Source: UMGS1696 sp964623635
Lineage (GTDB): Bacteria; Bacillota; Clostridia; Oscillospirales; CAG-272
NCBI GenBank assembly: GCA_964623635.1
Contig: CAZUUA010000005.1
Coordinates: forward strand, 1 to 64,000
Reading direction: 5' to 3'
Length of the DNA stretch: 64,000 nucleotides
Shown here: positions 26,064-35,026 of the stretch, one piece after another
How positions within the stretch are numbered: position 1 is the stretch's first letter
Layout of the letters: every line of letters starts with the position of its first letter
Made by a program: the position numbers and the translations under genes
Notes under the pieces: model-generated
Databases searched by the model: none
Seen by the model: only the letters and a program-made list of their open reading frames with translations
What the model was told of the DNA's origin: nothing

Positions 26064-27007
26064 TCTTCTCCATCTTCTGTTTCTTTTGCCAAACGGGTAT
26101 CCTCAGCCAACAAGGCATCGGCAAACATTTGTGCATCGAATGGCTGCATATCGTCGATCTGTTCGCCTACGCCAATGTACTTCACGGGAATGTCCACCTC
26201 TTCCTTAATGGAGAAAATGGCGCCGCCTTTGGCAGTTCCGTCCAGCTTGGTCAAAATCAGACCGGTGATATCCGCAGCTTCCTTGAATTTCTGTGCCTGC
26301 ATCACGGCGTTCTGACCGGTAGTGGCATCCAGTACCAGCAGGGTTTCCCGGGACGCATCCGGCAGCTCTCTGGCAATGATGCGGTTGATCTTGGCCAGCT
26401 CATCCATGAGCCCCACCTTATTGTGCAGTCGTCCGGCGGTATCTACGATCAACACGTCGGCCTTCCGTTTGTTGGCAGCGGCGATGGCATCAAACACCAC
26501 GGACGCCGGGTCGGAGCCTTCGCTTTGCTTCACCAGCTCCACACCGGCTCTGTCACACCACACGGCAAGCTGTTCGATGGCGGCGGCCCGGAAGGTATCG
26601 GCAGCGGCGACCACGACTGTCTTGCCTTCTTCCTTCAGGTGATGGGCGATCTTCCCGATGGAGGTGGTTTTCCCTACCCCATTGACGCCGATCACCAGAA
26701 TCACAGACGGCGTGGTGTCCAGATGCAGCGGTTCTCCTTCGCCGACCATGTCACGCAGGATCTCTGCCAGTGCCACCTTGACGTCATCGGCATCCTTGAT
26801 CTTCTCCGATTTGATGCGATCCCGCAGCTCGTCCAGGATCCGTTCGGTGGTGGTCATGCCCATATCGGCACAGATCATGATCTCTTCCAATTCTTCCAGC
26901 AGCTCCTCGTCCACCTTGCGGAAGGACTTGACCACTTCGTTGACCTGTCCGAACACGGCATTTTTGGTCTTTTCCAGTCCGGCCTTCAGTTTGTCAAAAA
27001 ATCCCAT
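26060..27007 (-). CDS. ftsY: Signal recognition particle receptor FtsY
   Basis: GTPase that docks SRP-bound ribosomes at the membrane translocon. 315 residues from ATG at 27007; an upstream in-frame GTG would contain the GAGG ribosome-binding site. An N domain helix bundle is followed by the NG GTPase: G1 GVNGVGKTTSIGK, DTFRAAAIEQL, DTAGRLHNK and TKLDGTAKGG. The acidic A domain of E. coli FtsY is absent, as is common in Firmicutes. 16 bp after smc. Confidence 0.96.
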   Translation of the reverse strand: MGFFDKLKAGLEKTKNAVFGQVNEVVKSFRKVDEELLEELEEIMICADMGMTTTERILDELRDRIKSEKIKDADDVKVALAEILRDMVGEGEPLHLDTTPSVILVIGVNGVGKTTSIGKIAHHLKEEGKTVVVAAADTFRAAAIEQLAVWCDRAGVELVKQSEGSDPASVVFDAIAAANKRKADVLIVDTAGRLHNKVGLMDELAKINRIIARELPDASRETLLVLDATTGQNAVMQAQKFKEAADITGLILTKLDGTAKGGAIFSIKEEVDIPVKYIGVGEQIDDMQPFDAQMFADALLAEDTRLAKETEDGEE

Positions 27008-27023
27008 ATACTTCCTCACTTTG

Positions 27024-30000
27024 TTATTGTAATAATGCTTCTTTGTCCATCGTCAGATCCACCGTCGTCACCTTGGACACACCCGGCTGGGGCATGGTCA
27101 CGCCGTATAGAGTGTCGGCGATCTCCATGGTGCCACGGCGGTGGGAGATCATGATGATCTGCATTTCGCTGGTGTATTTCTTCACGTACCGTCCCACTCG
27201 TGCCACATTGGTCTCGTCCAGTGCCGCTTCGATCTCGTCAAAGATACAGAACGGGGACGGGTTGACCTTGATGAGCGCAAACAGCAAGGCGATAGCGATG
27301 AAGGCCTGTTCCCCACCGGACAGCAGGTTCAGATTCTTGATGGTCTTGCCCGGCGGTGCTGCGTTGATGTCGATGCCACAGGTCAGGGGATTCTCCGGAT
27401 CGGTCAGCACCACTTCTGCATTGCCGCCGCCAAACAGCTCCCGGAACACCTGCCCAAAATAGGTATTGATCTTGGCAAAGGCCGCAAGGAAGATCTCACG
27501 CATCTCCTGCTCGATACCGGACAAGATCTTCTCCAGCTCCTCCTTGGCACGGTTCAGGTCGTCCATTTGCGCCTTGATATAATCGTACCGAGTCTTGACC
27601 TCGGTGTACTCCTGGATGGCGTCCACGTTCACGTGCCCCAGAGACCGCAGCTCGATCTTCAGGGTATTTTGCTTGGCAAGGGCAGCCGTGCGTTCATCCT
27701 TCCCGATCGGTACCAGTTCCGCTTCCTGCATCCAGGTTTGGGCTGTGGCATAGGTCAGCTCGTATTCATCCCACAGCTTTGCCGTCATTTTGTCGTACTC
27801 CGCCTGCAGGTTTGTCAGCTTTGTTTCGTTTTTGTTGTGGGACACCGACACGATCTCGATGGTGCTGCTTTGCCCTTTCAGCTTGGCCTGCAGCTCTGCC
27901 ATTTCCTTATCCATTGCGTCCCCGGAGACCAGCAGCGCCTGCTTCTTTTCCTGCAGTGCAGCAAGGCTGTCTGCCAATGCCGTCTGTGCTTCTGTTTTTT
28001 CGGCGATCCGCATATCTAAAGCTTGGATCTCCTCTTGATAGGTCTGGATGTGGGTCCGGCTTTTTTGGAGGTTTTCCCGGATCGTGTCCAGACGGGCCTG
28101 TCCATCGGATAGCAGGTTTTCCCCGTTTTCCTTGTCCCGTGCCAGTGTAGCCAGCTGGATCCGACATTCCTGCCAGCGATCCTGCCAGCTCTCCAGCGTA
28201 TCCTCCATGTCATGTATGGTCAGGGCAAGTGCTTCTCGTTTTGCCACGATGGCGGCGATCTCTCCTTCGATGACGGCGATTCGCTCTGTCAATGCGGCCA
28301 GATCGACGGCACTTTGCTTTTCGTTTTCGGCAAGCTCTTGTTGGTCCCGCAGCAGATTGGCAATGAGTCCCGTGATGAATTCTTTTTTCGCCTGGTTCTC
28401 GTTGCGACAGGACTGCTCCGCTTGCAAAAGTGTTTGTAGCATGGAACGTTTTTCTTTGTCGTTTTTCTCCAGTGTCGCCGATGCTTCTGCTTTCTTTTGC
28501 AGCTCTGTTAGCGCAGCCTTGCCCTTCGTTAAACTGGCGTCCAGCTTGGTCAGTTCCCCTTCCAGCTGGTCGATCTGGGTCGAACGGGTCAAAATGCCGC
28601 TTTCCCTTTTCGACTGTCCACCGGTAAAGGAACCGCCGGCGTTGATGATCTGTCCGTCCAATGTGACCGCACGGATCCGCCAATTCTTGCGTCTTGCCAT
28701 ATCGGTAGCATGATCCAGCGTATCGAACACAGCCGTGCGAGCCAGCTGGGAACGGATGATGTTGCGGTATCGGTCGTCGCATTCCACCAGCGCATCGGCA
28801 TAACCAATGAAGCCGGCACCATACTCGACACCATCAAATTCCCTGCCACGCTCCATAGGACGGATGGTGGTGATGGGGTAAAACGTGGCTCGTCCGGCGC
28901 CGTTTTGCTTTAGGGCAGCGATGGCAGCCTTGGCGGCGTTTTCGTCTTCGGTGATGATGTTCTGCAGCGCACTGCCCAAAGCGGTCTCGATGGCGATCAC
29001 ATAGTCCGGCTGCACCTTGATCAGGTAAGATACCGGTCCGTGGATGCCTTGCAGTCTGCCACTTGCCGCCTGGTTCATGACAAATTTGATACTGGTATTG
29101 TAGCCATCGAAATGTTCCTGCATACGCTTCATGGCACCCATGCGGCTGACAAGTCCTTCTCGTTGCCCCGACAAGGCATTGAGCTGGTTCTGCAGGTTCT
29201 GTATGCTCTGCGCCATCTGTGCAGCCGTGGCATCCGATTCTGCCAAAGTCACTGTCAGAGCTTCCAGTTCCCGCTGGTAGGCAACGATAGTCTCGTCACA
29301 GGCAGCGATGGTGTGGTCGTATGCGGCTTCTTCCTTTTGGTATTTGGCGATCTCGTCACCAATGTCCTTTTGGCGTTCTGTGCGACCGGATGCGGTTTGC
29401 TCCAGCACATTGCGCCGCACCAGCAGATCCGTCCGTGTAGCTTCCCTTTGCTTTTGCGAAACCAGCAGTGCTTCGGAGGTTTCGGTGGCAGTATGACGAT
29501 CGGCGGTACAACGCTCTACGGCTGTTCTGGCCGCTTCTGCATCCTCCTCGGCAGACCGATAGGCTTTCTCGATCTCGGACGTTTGCTTATGCAGTTCTTC
29601 CAGCCGGGACAGCGCTGCTTGTTCCTCCACCTTTGCCGCTTCCACAGCCAATGTTTCCAGTTGGATCTGGTCGGTCTTGTGCTTTTTTTCGGTGATCGCC
29701 ACCTGCACTTCCCCTTCCAATTCTGCTTTTTGTTGGCTGGCTATGCTGTAGGATTCGTGGGTATGTTGAGATGCTTCCTTGTTGGCACGGGACTGCTCGT
29801 ACAACCGGTCGATGCGATCCTCGGTCTGTTTCCGGGAATCCTCTGCCATCTCCAATTCGTGGGCTGACATTTTTACGTCCCGTTCGGCCTTCTGAATGTT
29901 GTCCGTGTACACATCGGCATCGTACAGCCACAGTGCCACATCGGTGGATTTTTTCTGTTCGTACAGCTCCAGGTATTTTCTTGCCTTGGCAGCGTCTCGT

Positions 30001-30623
30001 TCCAGAGGACCTATCCGGGCAGCCAGCTCACCTTCAATGTCCGCCACACGTTCCATATTGACGTTGGTCTCTGCAAGCTTTTTCTCCGACTCCACTTTGC
30101 GGTAGCGGTATTTGCTGATCCCGGCGCTTTCTTCAAAGGCAGACCGGCGTTCTTCGCTTTTCTTGGAGATGATCTCGGCGATCTTGCCTTGTCCGATGAT
30201 GGAGTAGCCTTCCCGGCCGATACCGGTATTCATGAACAGCTCATAAATGTCCTTCAGTCTCGCTCGTTTGCGATTGATGAAATATTCGCTGTCTCCGGAA
30301 CGATAATACCGCCGGGTCACGGTGATCTCGTCGTAGCCGGCATTCAGGACTTTAGGTTCCTTGCTGTCGTCAAAGGTCACGGAGACCTCGGCAAAGCTCA
30401 TGGGCTTCTTCCCATCGGCACCGGCAAATACAACGTCTTCCATTTTGCTGCCCCGGATGTTCTTGGTGGAAAGCTCCCCAAGCACCCAGCGCATGGCATC
30501 CGTGATGTTGGATTTGCCGCTGCCATTGGGTCCGACGATGACCGTTGCGCCATCGTGAAACTGCAATATTGTTTTTTCCGGGAACGATTTGAATCCATGT
30601 AGTTCCAGTGATTGTAGATACAA
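27024..30623 (-). CDS. smc: Chromosome segregation ATPase SMC
   Basis: Core subunit of bacterial condensin, loaded by ParB and organising the chromosome. 1199 residues. ABC head halves at the two ends: Walker A GPNGSGKSN, then LSGGEQAF signature and Walker B FCIFDEIEAALDE near the C-terminus. Two long coiled coils flank the hinge (about 500-680, including GRLQGIHGPVSYLI). The start is TTG at 30623: the residues MYLQSLELHGFKSF align with other SMC starts, AAGGAGG lies eight bases upstream inside the end of the preceding gene, and no ATG or GTG fits. Confidence 0.95.
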   Translation of the reverse strand: MYLQSLELHGFKSFPEKTILQFHDGATVIVGPNGSGKSNITDAMRWVLGELSTKNIRGSKMEDVVFAGADGKKPMSFAEVSVTFDDSKEPKVLNAGYDEITVTRRYYRSGDSEYFINRKRARLKDIYELFMNTGIGREGYSIIGQGKIAEIISKKSEERRSAFEESAGISKYRYRKVESEKKLAETNVNMERVADIEGELAARIGPLERDAAKARKYLELYEQKKSTDVALWLYDADVYTDNIQKAERDVKMSAHELEMAEDSRKQTEDRIDRLYEQSRANKEASQHTHESYSIASQQKAELEGEVQVAITEKKHKTDQIQLETLAVEAAKVEEQAALSRLEELHKQTSEIEKAYRSAEEDAEAARTAVERCTADRHTATETSEALLVSQKQREATRTDLLVRRNVLEQTASGRTERQKDIGDEIAKYQKEEAAYDHTIAACDETIVAYQRELEALTVTLAESDATAAQMAQSIQNLQNQLNALSGQREGLVSRMGAMKRMQEHFDGYNTSIKFVMNQAASGRLQGIHGPVSYLIKVQPDYVIAIETALGSALQNIITEDENAAKAAIAALKQNGAGRATFYPITTIRPMERGREFDGVEYGAGFIGYADALVECDDRYRNIIRSQLARTAVFDTLDHATDMARRKNWRIRAVTLDGQIINAGGSFTGGQSKRESGILTRSTQIDQLEGELTKLDASLTKGKAALTELQKKAEASATLEKNDKEKRSMLQTLLQAEQSCRNENQAKKEFITGLIANLLRDQQELAENEKQSAVDLAALTERIAVIEGEIAAIVAKREALALTIHDMEDTLESWQDRWQECRIQLATLARDKENGENLLSDGQARLDTIRENLQKSRTHIQTYQEEIQALDMRIAEKTEAQTALADSLAALQEKKQALLVSGDAMDKEMAELQAKLKGQSSTIEIVSVSHNKNETKLTNLQAEYDKMTAKLWDEYELTYATAQTWMQEAELVPIGKDERTAALAKQNTLKIELRSLGHVNVDAIQEYTEVKTRYDYIKAQMDDLNRAKEELEKILSGIEQEMREIFLAAFAKINTYFGQVFRELFGGGNAEVVLTDPENPLTCGIDINAAPPGKTIKNLNLLSGGEQAFIAIALLFALIKVNPSPFCIFDEIEAALDETNVARVGRYVKKYTSEMQIIMISHRRGTMEIADTLYGVTMPQPGVSKVTTVDLTMDKEALLQ

Positions 30624-30626
30624 CCG

Positions 30627-31700
30627 TCACGCCTCCTTTCCCTGTGCGTTTGCTGTGTCCCTGTGCTCCCTTCTCTGTGGAAACGCTGCTTGGCAACCCA
30701 CGCTGTACCGTATTTGCGCTGGGGTCTCTTGGAATTTGCGCAGCCGTACCGGATAGTTTTCCTCGATCCAGCGCACGTTCTCCCGTTTTTGTCCGACAAC
30801 GGCAGAGACTTCTCCAACAGGCACCCGGATCAGCAGGTCTTTTTCGGTCGATTTCTGTTGCCAGTCGAGCACCGCTTCCTGCAGGGCATTGCGATACAGC
30901 CGACTGTGTACCAGCTCACCCATAGCCGGATGCACCGGACCGGCCAGACAAGATGCCGGATCGTGCAGGCTTTCGCTGTCGCACAGACCGATCCGCAGAC
31001 AATCCACACCGGCTTTCACAAATACCTGCAGCACGGCGGCACTGCGTTCTACGGCCTCTTCCGCGGTCAACGGTGTGTATATGCCCGATGTTGTCCAGGC
31101 GGCAAGCGCCGTGTGGTGCAGCACGATGGTGGGATAGATCCGGCACGCCACGGCGCCCATTTGGCAGATCTCCCGGGCACAGGCCAGTTCCGTTTCCAGC
31201 GCGGCACCGGGCAGACCGATCATCATTTGTCCAACCCAGGGGATCCCGGCTTCCTTCAGCAGTGCACAGGCCGCTCTGGTCTGCGATGCCGTATGCCCTC
31301 GTTTGCACATTTGGAGCACTCTGTCATCCATGCTCTGGATGCCCAACTCCACAGCGGAGATCGTGTACTGCGACAGGATCGATAGAATCTCCGGATCGAT
31401 ATAGTCCGGTCTGGTGGACATACGGATGCCATCTACGCTGCCGCTTGCCACATAACTTTGTGCCAGGTCCAACAGGTCGGTCATCAGCTTCCGATCGATG
31501 CCGGTGAAGGAACCGCCGAAAAAGGCGATTTCACAGGGTGTATCTGCCGGAATGGTGGACAGCACCGTTTCGATCTCGTCCCTTGCCTTCTCACGAAGAA
31601 AAGAACAAGTGCCCGATATGGTGTGCTGGTCACAAAACACACACTGATTCGGGCAGCCCATATGGGGAATAAACAGGGGTATATTGATATGCTTTTTCAT
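30627..31700 (-). CDS. Radical SAM protein (Elp3/YhcC-like)
   Basis: 357-residue radical SAM enzyme found next to rnc and smc in many Clostridia; its reaction is not established. The Fe-S motif is CPNQCVFC (CxxxCxxC, about 15-22), followed by FFGGSFTG, RMSTRPDYI, VELGIQSMDDRVL and GLPGA, matching the Elp3-like core. No acetyltransferase domain is present, so it is not a full Elp3. Six bases after rnc; its last codons carry the smc ribosome-binding site. Confidence 0.85.
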   Translation of the reverse strand: MKKHINIPLFIPHMGCPNQCVFCDQHTISGTCSFLREKARDEIETVLSTIPADTPCEIAFFGGSFTGIDRKLMTDLLDLAQSYVASGSVDGIRMSTRPDYIDPEILSILSQYTISAVELGIQSMDDRVLQMCKRGHTASQTRAACALLKEAGIPWVGQMMIGLPGAALETELACAREICQMGAVACRIYPTIVLHHTALAAWTTSGIYTPLTAEEAVERSAAVLQVFVKAGVDCLRIGLCDSESLHDPASCLAGPVHPAMGELVHSRLYRNALQEAVLDWQQKSTEKDLLIRVPVGEVSAVVGQKRENVRWIEENYPVRLRKFQETPAQIRYSVGCQAAFPQRREHRDTANAQGKEA

Positions 31701-31706
31701 TCGGTT

Positions 31707-32465
31707 TTACGGCTGTTCGCCAAACAAAACCAATGCTTCCTTGGCGGCGTTCTGTTCGGCTTCTCGCTTGGAGTGGGCACAGCCTTTGCCGATCACATTG
31801 CTATTGAGTCGGGCTTCTACGGTGAAGATCTTGTCGTGATCCGGACCTGCTTCACCCACCAGAATGTATTCCAGCCGCTCGCCTTCTACCTGCTGTACGA
31901 TCTGCTGCAGTGTGGTTTTGTAATCCACGAACACGCTGTTGTTTCGCAGCACGTGCAGTTCTTCTTCGATAAAAGGCATCAGGAAGGTGCGCACCGGTTC
32001 GAAGTTTTCGCCGGCGTCCATGTAGATGGCAGCCAGCAGTGCTTCAAAGCAGTCTGCCAGAATGGAGGGACGATTGCGGCCGTTGTTCATGGATTCGCCG
32101 TGTCCCATGTGCATATACAGTCCCAGCCGGATCTTTTGGGCAAAACGGGACAGCGCCTTTTCGCAGACCACTGCCGCACGGATCTTGGTCAGCTCTCCTT
32201 CCTGGATGTCTCTGTAGGACTCGAACAGGTAACTGCTGACCAGGATCGAAAGCACGGAGTCACCCAGAAATTCCAAGCGTTCGTTGTAGGGCAGCTTGAC
32301 GCCTTTGGTGCGTTTTTCGTTGGAATACGAGGAATGGGTCAGAGCCTCACGCAAAATATCTTTGTTTTGAAATGTGTAGCCGATCGCCTTTTCCAGTCCT
32401 TCACTGGGCAGTGCTTCCTGAAAAGGCTTGGCCGTGGATGTATGTTGATTTTTGCTCTCGCTCAT
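31707..32465 (-). CDS. rnc: Ribonuclease III
   Basis: Cuts double-stranded RNA in rRNA maturation and mRNA turnover. 252 residues. The nuclease signature NERLEFLGDSVLS and the second metal cluster around DCFEALLAAIY lie in the N-terminal domain, with a C-terminal dsRNA-binding domain (DYKTTLQQIVQ, then GKGCAHSKREAEQNAAKEAL). The first 20 residues are a non-conserved tail. Overlaps plsX by 4 bp; the acpP gene that often separates them in Firmicutes is missing. Confidence 0.96.
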   Translation of the reverse strand: MSESKNQHTSTAKPFQEALPSEGLEKAIGYTFQNKDILREALTHSSYSNEKRTKGVKLPYNERLEFLGDSVLSILVSSYLFESYRDIQEGELTKIRAAVVCEKALSRFAQKIRLGLYMHMGHGESMNNGRNRPSILADCFEALLAAIYMDAGENFEPVRTFLMPFIEEELHVLRNNSVFVDYKTTLQQIVQQVEGERLEYILVGEAGPDHDKIFTVEARLNSNVIGKGCAHSKREAEQNAAKEALVLFGEQP

Positions 32466-33529
32466 TGGGGGTCTCCTTTTGGCGCAGTCGGTTGGTCTGC
32501 GGTTTGCGATTTGCCTTCCGCATTGTTTCGGAGCACAGATCGATCGTATTTTTTCATTTGTTCTTCCATTTTGCCGATGACACCGGTGGAGATAAAGGCT
32601 TCGGCCTGGCGCACGGCATTGCGAATGGCTCTTGCGTCGGAGCTGCCATGGGCCTTGATCACCGGTTTTTGCAGACCAAGCAGCGGTGCGCCGCCGTATT
32701 CAGATGCGTCAAAGGAACGCTTCAATCCACGAAGCTGATCCTTCATGGCCAGATAGGACAGCTTGGTCACCATGTTCTGGGTATACAGCTCCTTCAGCTG
32801 CCCAAAGAAGAACTTGGTCATGCCTTCCAACATTTTCAGCGTGATGTTGCCGGTAAAGCCATCGGTCACCAATACGTCGCACAAACCGGCGGCAATATCT
32901 TTACCTTCGATATTGCCGTGGAAATGCACCGCTTCGTTGGTCTTCAGCTTCTGGTAGGCATTGACCTGGATCGGTGTACCCTTGCACTCCTCGGTACCGT
33001 TGTTCAAGAGTCCCACCACAGGATCCTGCACCTGCATGACGTGCTGCATATACAAAGAGCCTAATATCGCCCACTGCTCCAGATAATCGGCAGTGACGGT
33101 CACGTTGGCACCGCAGTCCAGCAGCAGGCAGGGACGTTCAAAAGGTAGCAGTGTGGTGATGGCAGAACGCTGCAGTCCTTTCACCGGTCGAATGATCAGA
33201 GAGGAACCGGCGTGCAGGGCACCGGTATTGCCAGCCGAAATAAACGCATCGCCATCCTCCTTCAGCAGTCGTAGCCCTACGCCCATAGAACAATTCTTTT
33301 TGGCACGCAGGATAGACAGGGGATCGTCTTCCATGGAGATAGTCTCCTCGGTATGGACGATCTCAAACAGTCGGCTGTTGGTCTGGCATTCCTGCAGGCA
33401 AGCTTCGATCTTTGCCTGATCTCCTACCAGCACCAGCTTGGATTCGGTATGGGCGGCGGCTTCCACAGCACCCCGGACGATCTCACCCGGTGCGTTGTCA
33501 CCACCCATGGCATCTATAATGATCTTCAT
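32462..33529 (-). CDS. plsX: Phosphate acyltransferase PlsX
   Basis: Makes acyl-phosphate from acyl-ACP for phosphatidic acid synthesis. 355 residues from ATG at 33529 (MKIIIDAMGGDNAP), preceded by AAAGGAG; the open frame extends 70 codons further but has no family similarity there and overlaps trmFO. Conserved segments SAGNTGAL, PVKGLQRSAI, LLDCGAN and VTDGFTGNI are present. Overlaps trmFO by 4 bp and rnc by 4 bp. Confidence 0.95.
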   Translation of the reverse strand: MKIIIDAMGGDNAPGEIVRGAVEAAAHTESKLVLVGDQAKIEACLQECQTNSRLFEIVHTEETISMEDDPLSILRAKKNCSMGVGLRLLKEDGDAFISAGNTGALHAGSSLIIRPVKGLQRSAITTLLPFERPCLLLDCGANVTVTADYLEQWAILGSLYMQHVMQVQDPVVGLLNNGTEECKGTPIQVNAYQKLKTNEAVHFHGNIEGKDIAAGLCDVLVTDGFTGNITLKMLEGMTKFFFGQLKELYTQNMVTKLSYLAMKDQLRGLKRSFDASEYGGAPLLGLQKPVIKAHGSSDARAIRNAVRQAEAFISTGVIGKMEEQMKKYDRSVLRNNAEGKSQTADQPTAPKGDPQ

Positions 33530-34890
33530 GACAGTTCCACTCCTTTCTCTTCCTTTTGATCCATTTGCCATTCGTGCAGCTGCTCGGCCACCCCATCGAT
33601 GGTTTGAAGAGCACGCTGGGCAAGGGCTTCGTTGCGGGCTCGTTTGCCGCCTTTTACCTTTTTGGCAAGCTGGGGCACGATGCCGAAGTTGGCGTTCATA
33701 GGCTGGAACAGGGTCTGTTCGCCGTGGGAAATGTACCACGCCATGGCGCCAATCATGGTCTCCTCCGGGAACAGGAACGCTTCCCTTTCCTTGGCTCGCA
33801 GTGCCGCATTGACGCCAGCCACAAACCCGGATGCGGCCGATTCAATGTAGCCTTCCACACCGGTCATTTGTCCGGCGAAGTAGGTATTGTGGTTGGTACG
33901 CATCGAATAGTCGCCGTCCAGCAGATCCGGAGAGCACAGGAAGGTATTGCGGTGCATGACGCCATACCGCAAAAATTCGGCGTTTTCCAGACCGGGGATC
34001 ATATGGAACACTCTCCGCTGCTCCGGCCAGGTCAGGTGGGTCTGGAACCCAACGATATTGAACATGGAGCCACGCTGGTTTTCCCGGCGCAGCTGGACAA
34101 TGGCATAGAATTCTTCGCCCGTCTCCGGATGTCGGATGCCCACCGGTTTCATGGGACCATAGCGCAGGGTATCCTCACCACGTCTTGCCATGACCTCCAC
34201 CGGCATACAGCCTTCGAACACCGTCAGCTTTTCGCCTTCTTCGAAATCGTGGAGCTTGGCTTCCTCGGCAGACAGCAGTGCAGCATAAAATGCTTTGTAT
34301 TCGGCTTCGGTCATGGGGCAATTGATGTAGTCCGGGTCGCCTTTGTCGTAACGGGTCGCCCAGAAAGCCTTGGTCATATCGATGGAATCGTAGTCCACGA
34401 TGGGTGCAGCTGCATCAAAGAAGGACAGGCTTTTCCCACCGATCTTCTCCTGGATCGCCGCTGCCAGACCTTCGGAGGTCAGGGGACCCGTTGCCACCAC
34501 GGTGATGTCGTCTTCCGGGATGTCGGTCATTTCTTCTTCGATGACGGTGATATTCGGATGAGAGCGTATCTTCTCGGTGATATAGCCGGAGAACTGCTCT
34601 CTGTCCACGGCCACCGCACCACCGGCCGATACCGCTGCCACACTGCAGGCCTCCATGATCAAAGAGCCCAGTCGGCGCATTTCTTCCTTCAGCAGACCAG
34701 CCGCATTGGTGATCTCCCCGGACCGGAGAGAATTGGAGCAGACCAGCTCCGCAAAGGTATCCGCATGGTGTGCCGGGGACTTTTTCTTTGGTTTCATTTC
34801 GTACAGTTGTACCTGCACACCCAGTTTCGCTGCCTGCCACGCCGCTTCACATCCGGCAAGGCCTGCACCGTAAATCTTGATCTCTGCCAT
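33526..34890 (-). CDS. trmFO: Folate-dependent tRNA (uracil-5-)-methyltransferase TrmFO
   Basis: Methylates U54 in the T-loop of tRNAs with methylene-THF and FADH2. 454 residues from ATG at 34890, which has GGAG seven bases upstream; an ATG four codons earlier lacks one. The FAD-binding motif IYGAGLAGCEAAW is at the N-terminus, followed by ELVCSNSLRS, VATGPLTSEGLA and FAGQMTGVEGYIESAASG. First gene of the tightly packed series that runs to 21940. Confidence 0.95.
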   Translation of the reverse strand: MAEIKIYGAGLAGCEAAWQAAKLGVQVQLYEMKPKKKSPAHHADTFAELVCSNSLRSGEITNAAGLLKEEMRRLGSLIMEACSVAAVSAGGAVAVDREQFSGYITEKIRSHPNITVIEEEMTDIPEDDITVVATGPLTSEGLAAAIQEKIGGKSLSFFDAAAPIVDYDSIDMTKAFWATRYDKGDPDYINCPMTEAEYKAFYAALLSAEEAKLHDFEEGEKLTVFEGCMPVEVMARRGEDTLRYGPMKPVGIRHPETGEEFYAIVQLRRENQRGSMFNIVGFQTHLTWPEQRRVFHMIPGLENAEFLRYGVMHRNTFLCSPDLLDGDYSMRTNHNTYFAGQMTGVEGYIESAASGFVAGVNAALRAKEREAFLFPEETMIGAMAWYISHGEQTLFQPMNANFGIVPQLAKKVKGGKRARNEALAQRALQTIDGVAEQLHEWQMDQKEEKGVELS

Positions 34891-34950
34891 ATTCTGCTCC
34901 ATTATGATTTGTATTGTTCAGTCTATGCTGATTCACTCGAGAAAACGAGG

Positions 34951-34977
34951 CAAAAAGCTAGGATTTATGGCTTTTTG
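34951..34977 (-). terminator. Possible terminator after topA
   Basis: AAAAAGC and GCTTTTT form a 7-bp, AT-rich stem about 50 bases past the topA stop. It is weak, so partial readthrough into trmFO is likely. Confidence 0.4.
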
Positions 34978-34999
34978 GCGCATTTTCAACCTTAATCAG

Positions 35000-35017
35000 T
35001 GTTGACTTCAGTCAACA
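35000..35017. repeat. Short perfect palindrome after topA
   Basis: TGTTGACT and AGTCAACA arms with a 2-base centre, 10 bases beyond the topA stop. It could be a protein site or a mini-hairpin; no further evidence. Confidence 0.4.
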
Positions 35018-35026
35018 GCGTTCGCT

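Noticed and set aside
33530..33739. 70-codon N-terminal extension of PlsX
   Set aside because: Arg/Pro-rich antisense-like sequence overlapping trmFO; the family start MKIIIDAMGG has a ribosome-binding site at 33529.
33556..34995. 479-codon open frame opposite trmFO
   Set aside because: Antisense of a conserved gene with overlapping neighbours on the sense strand.
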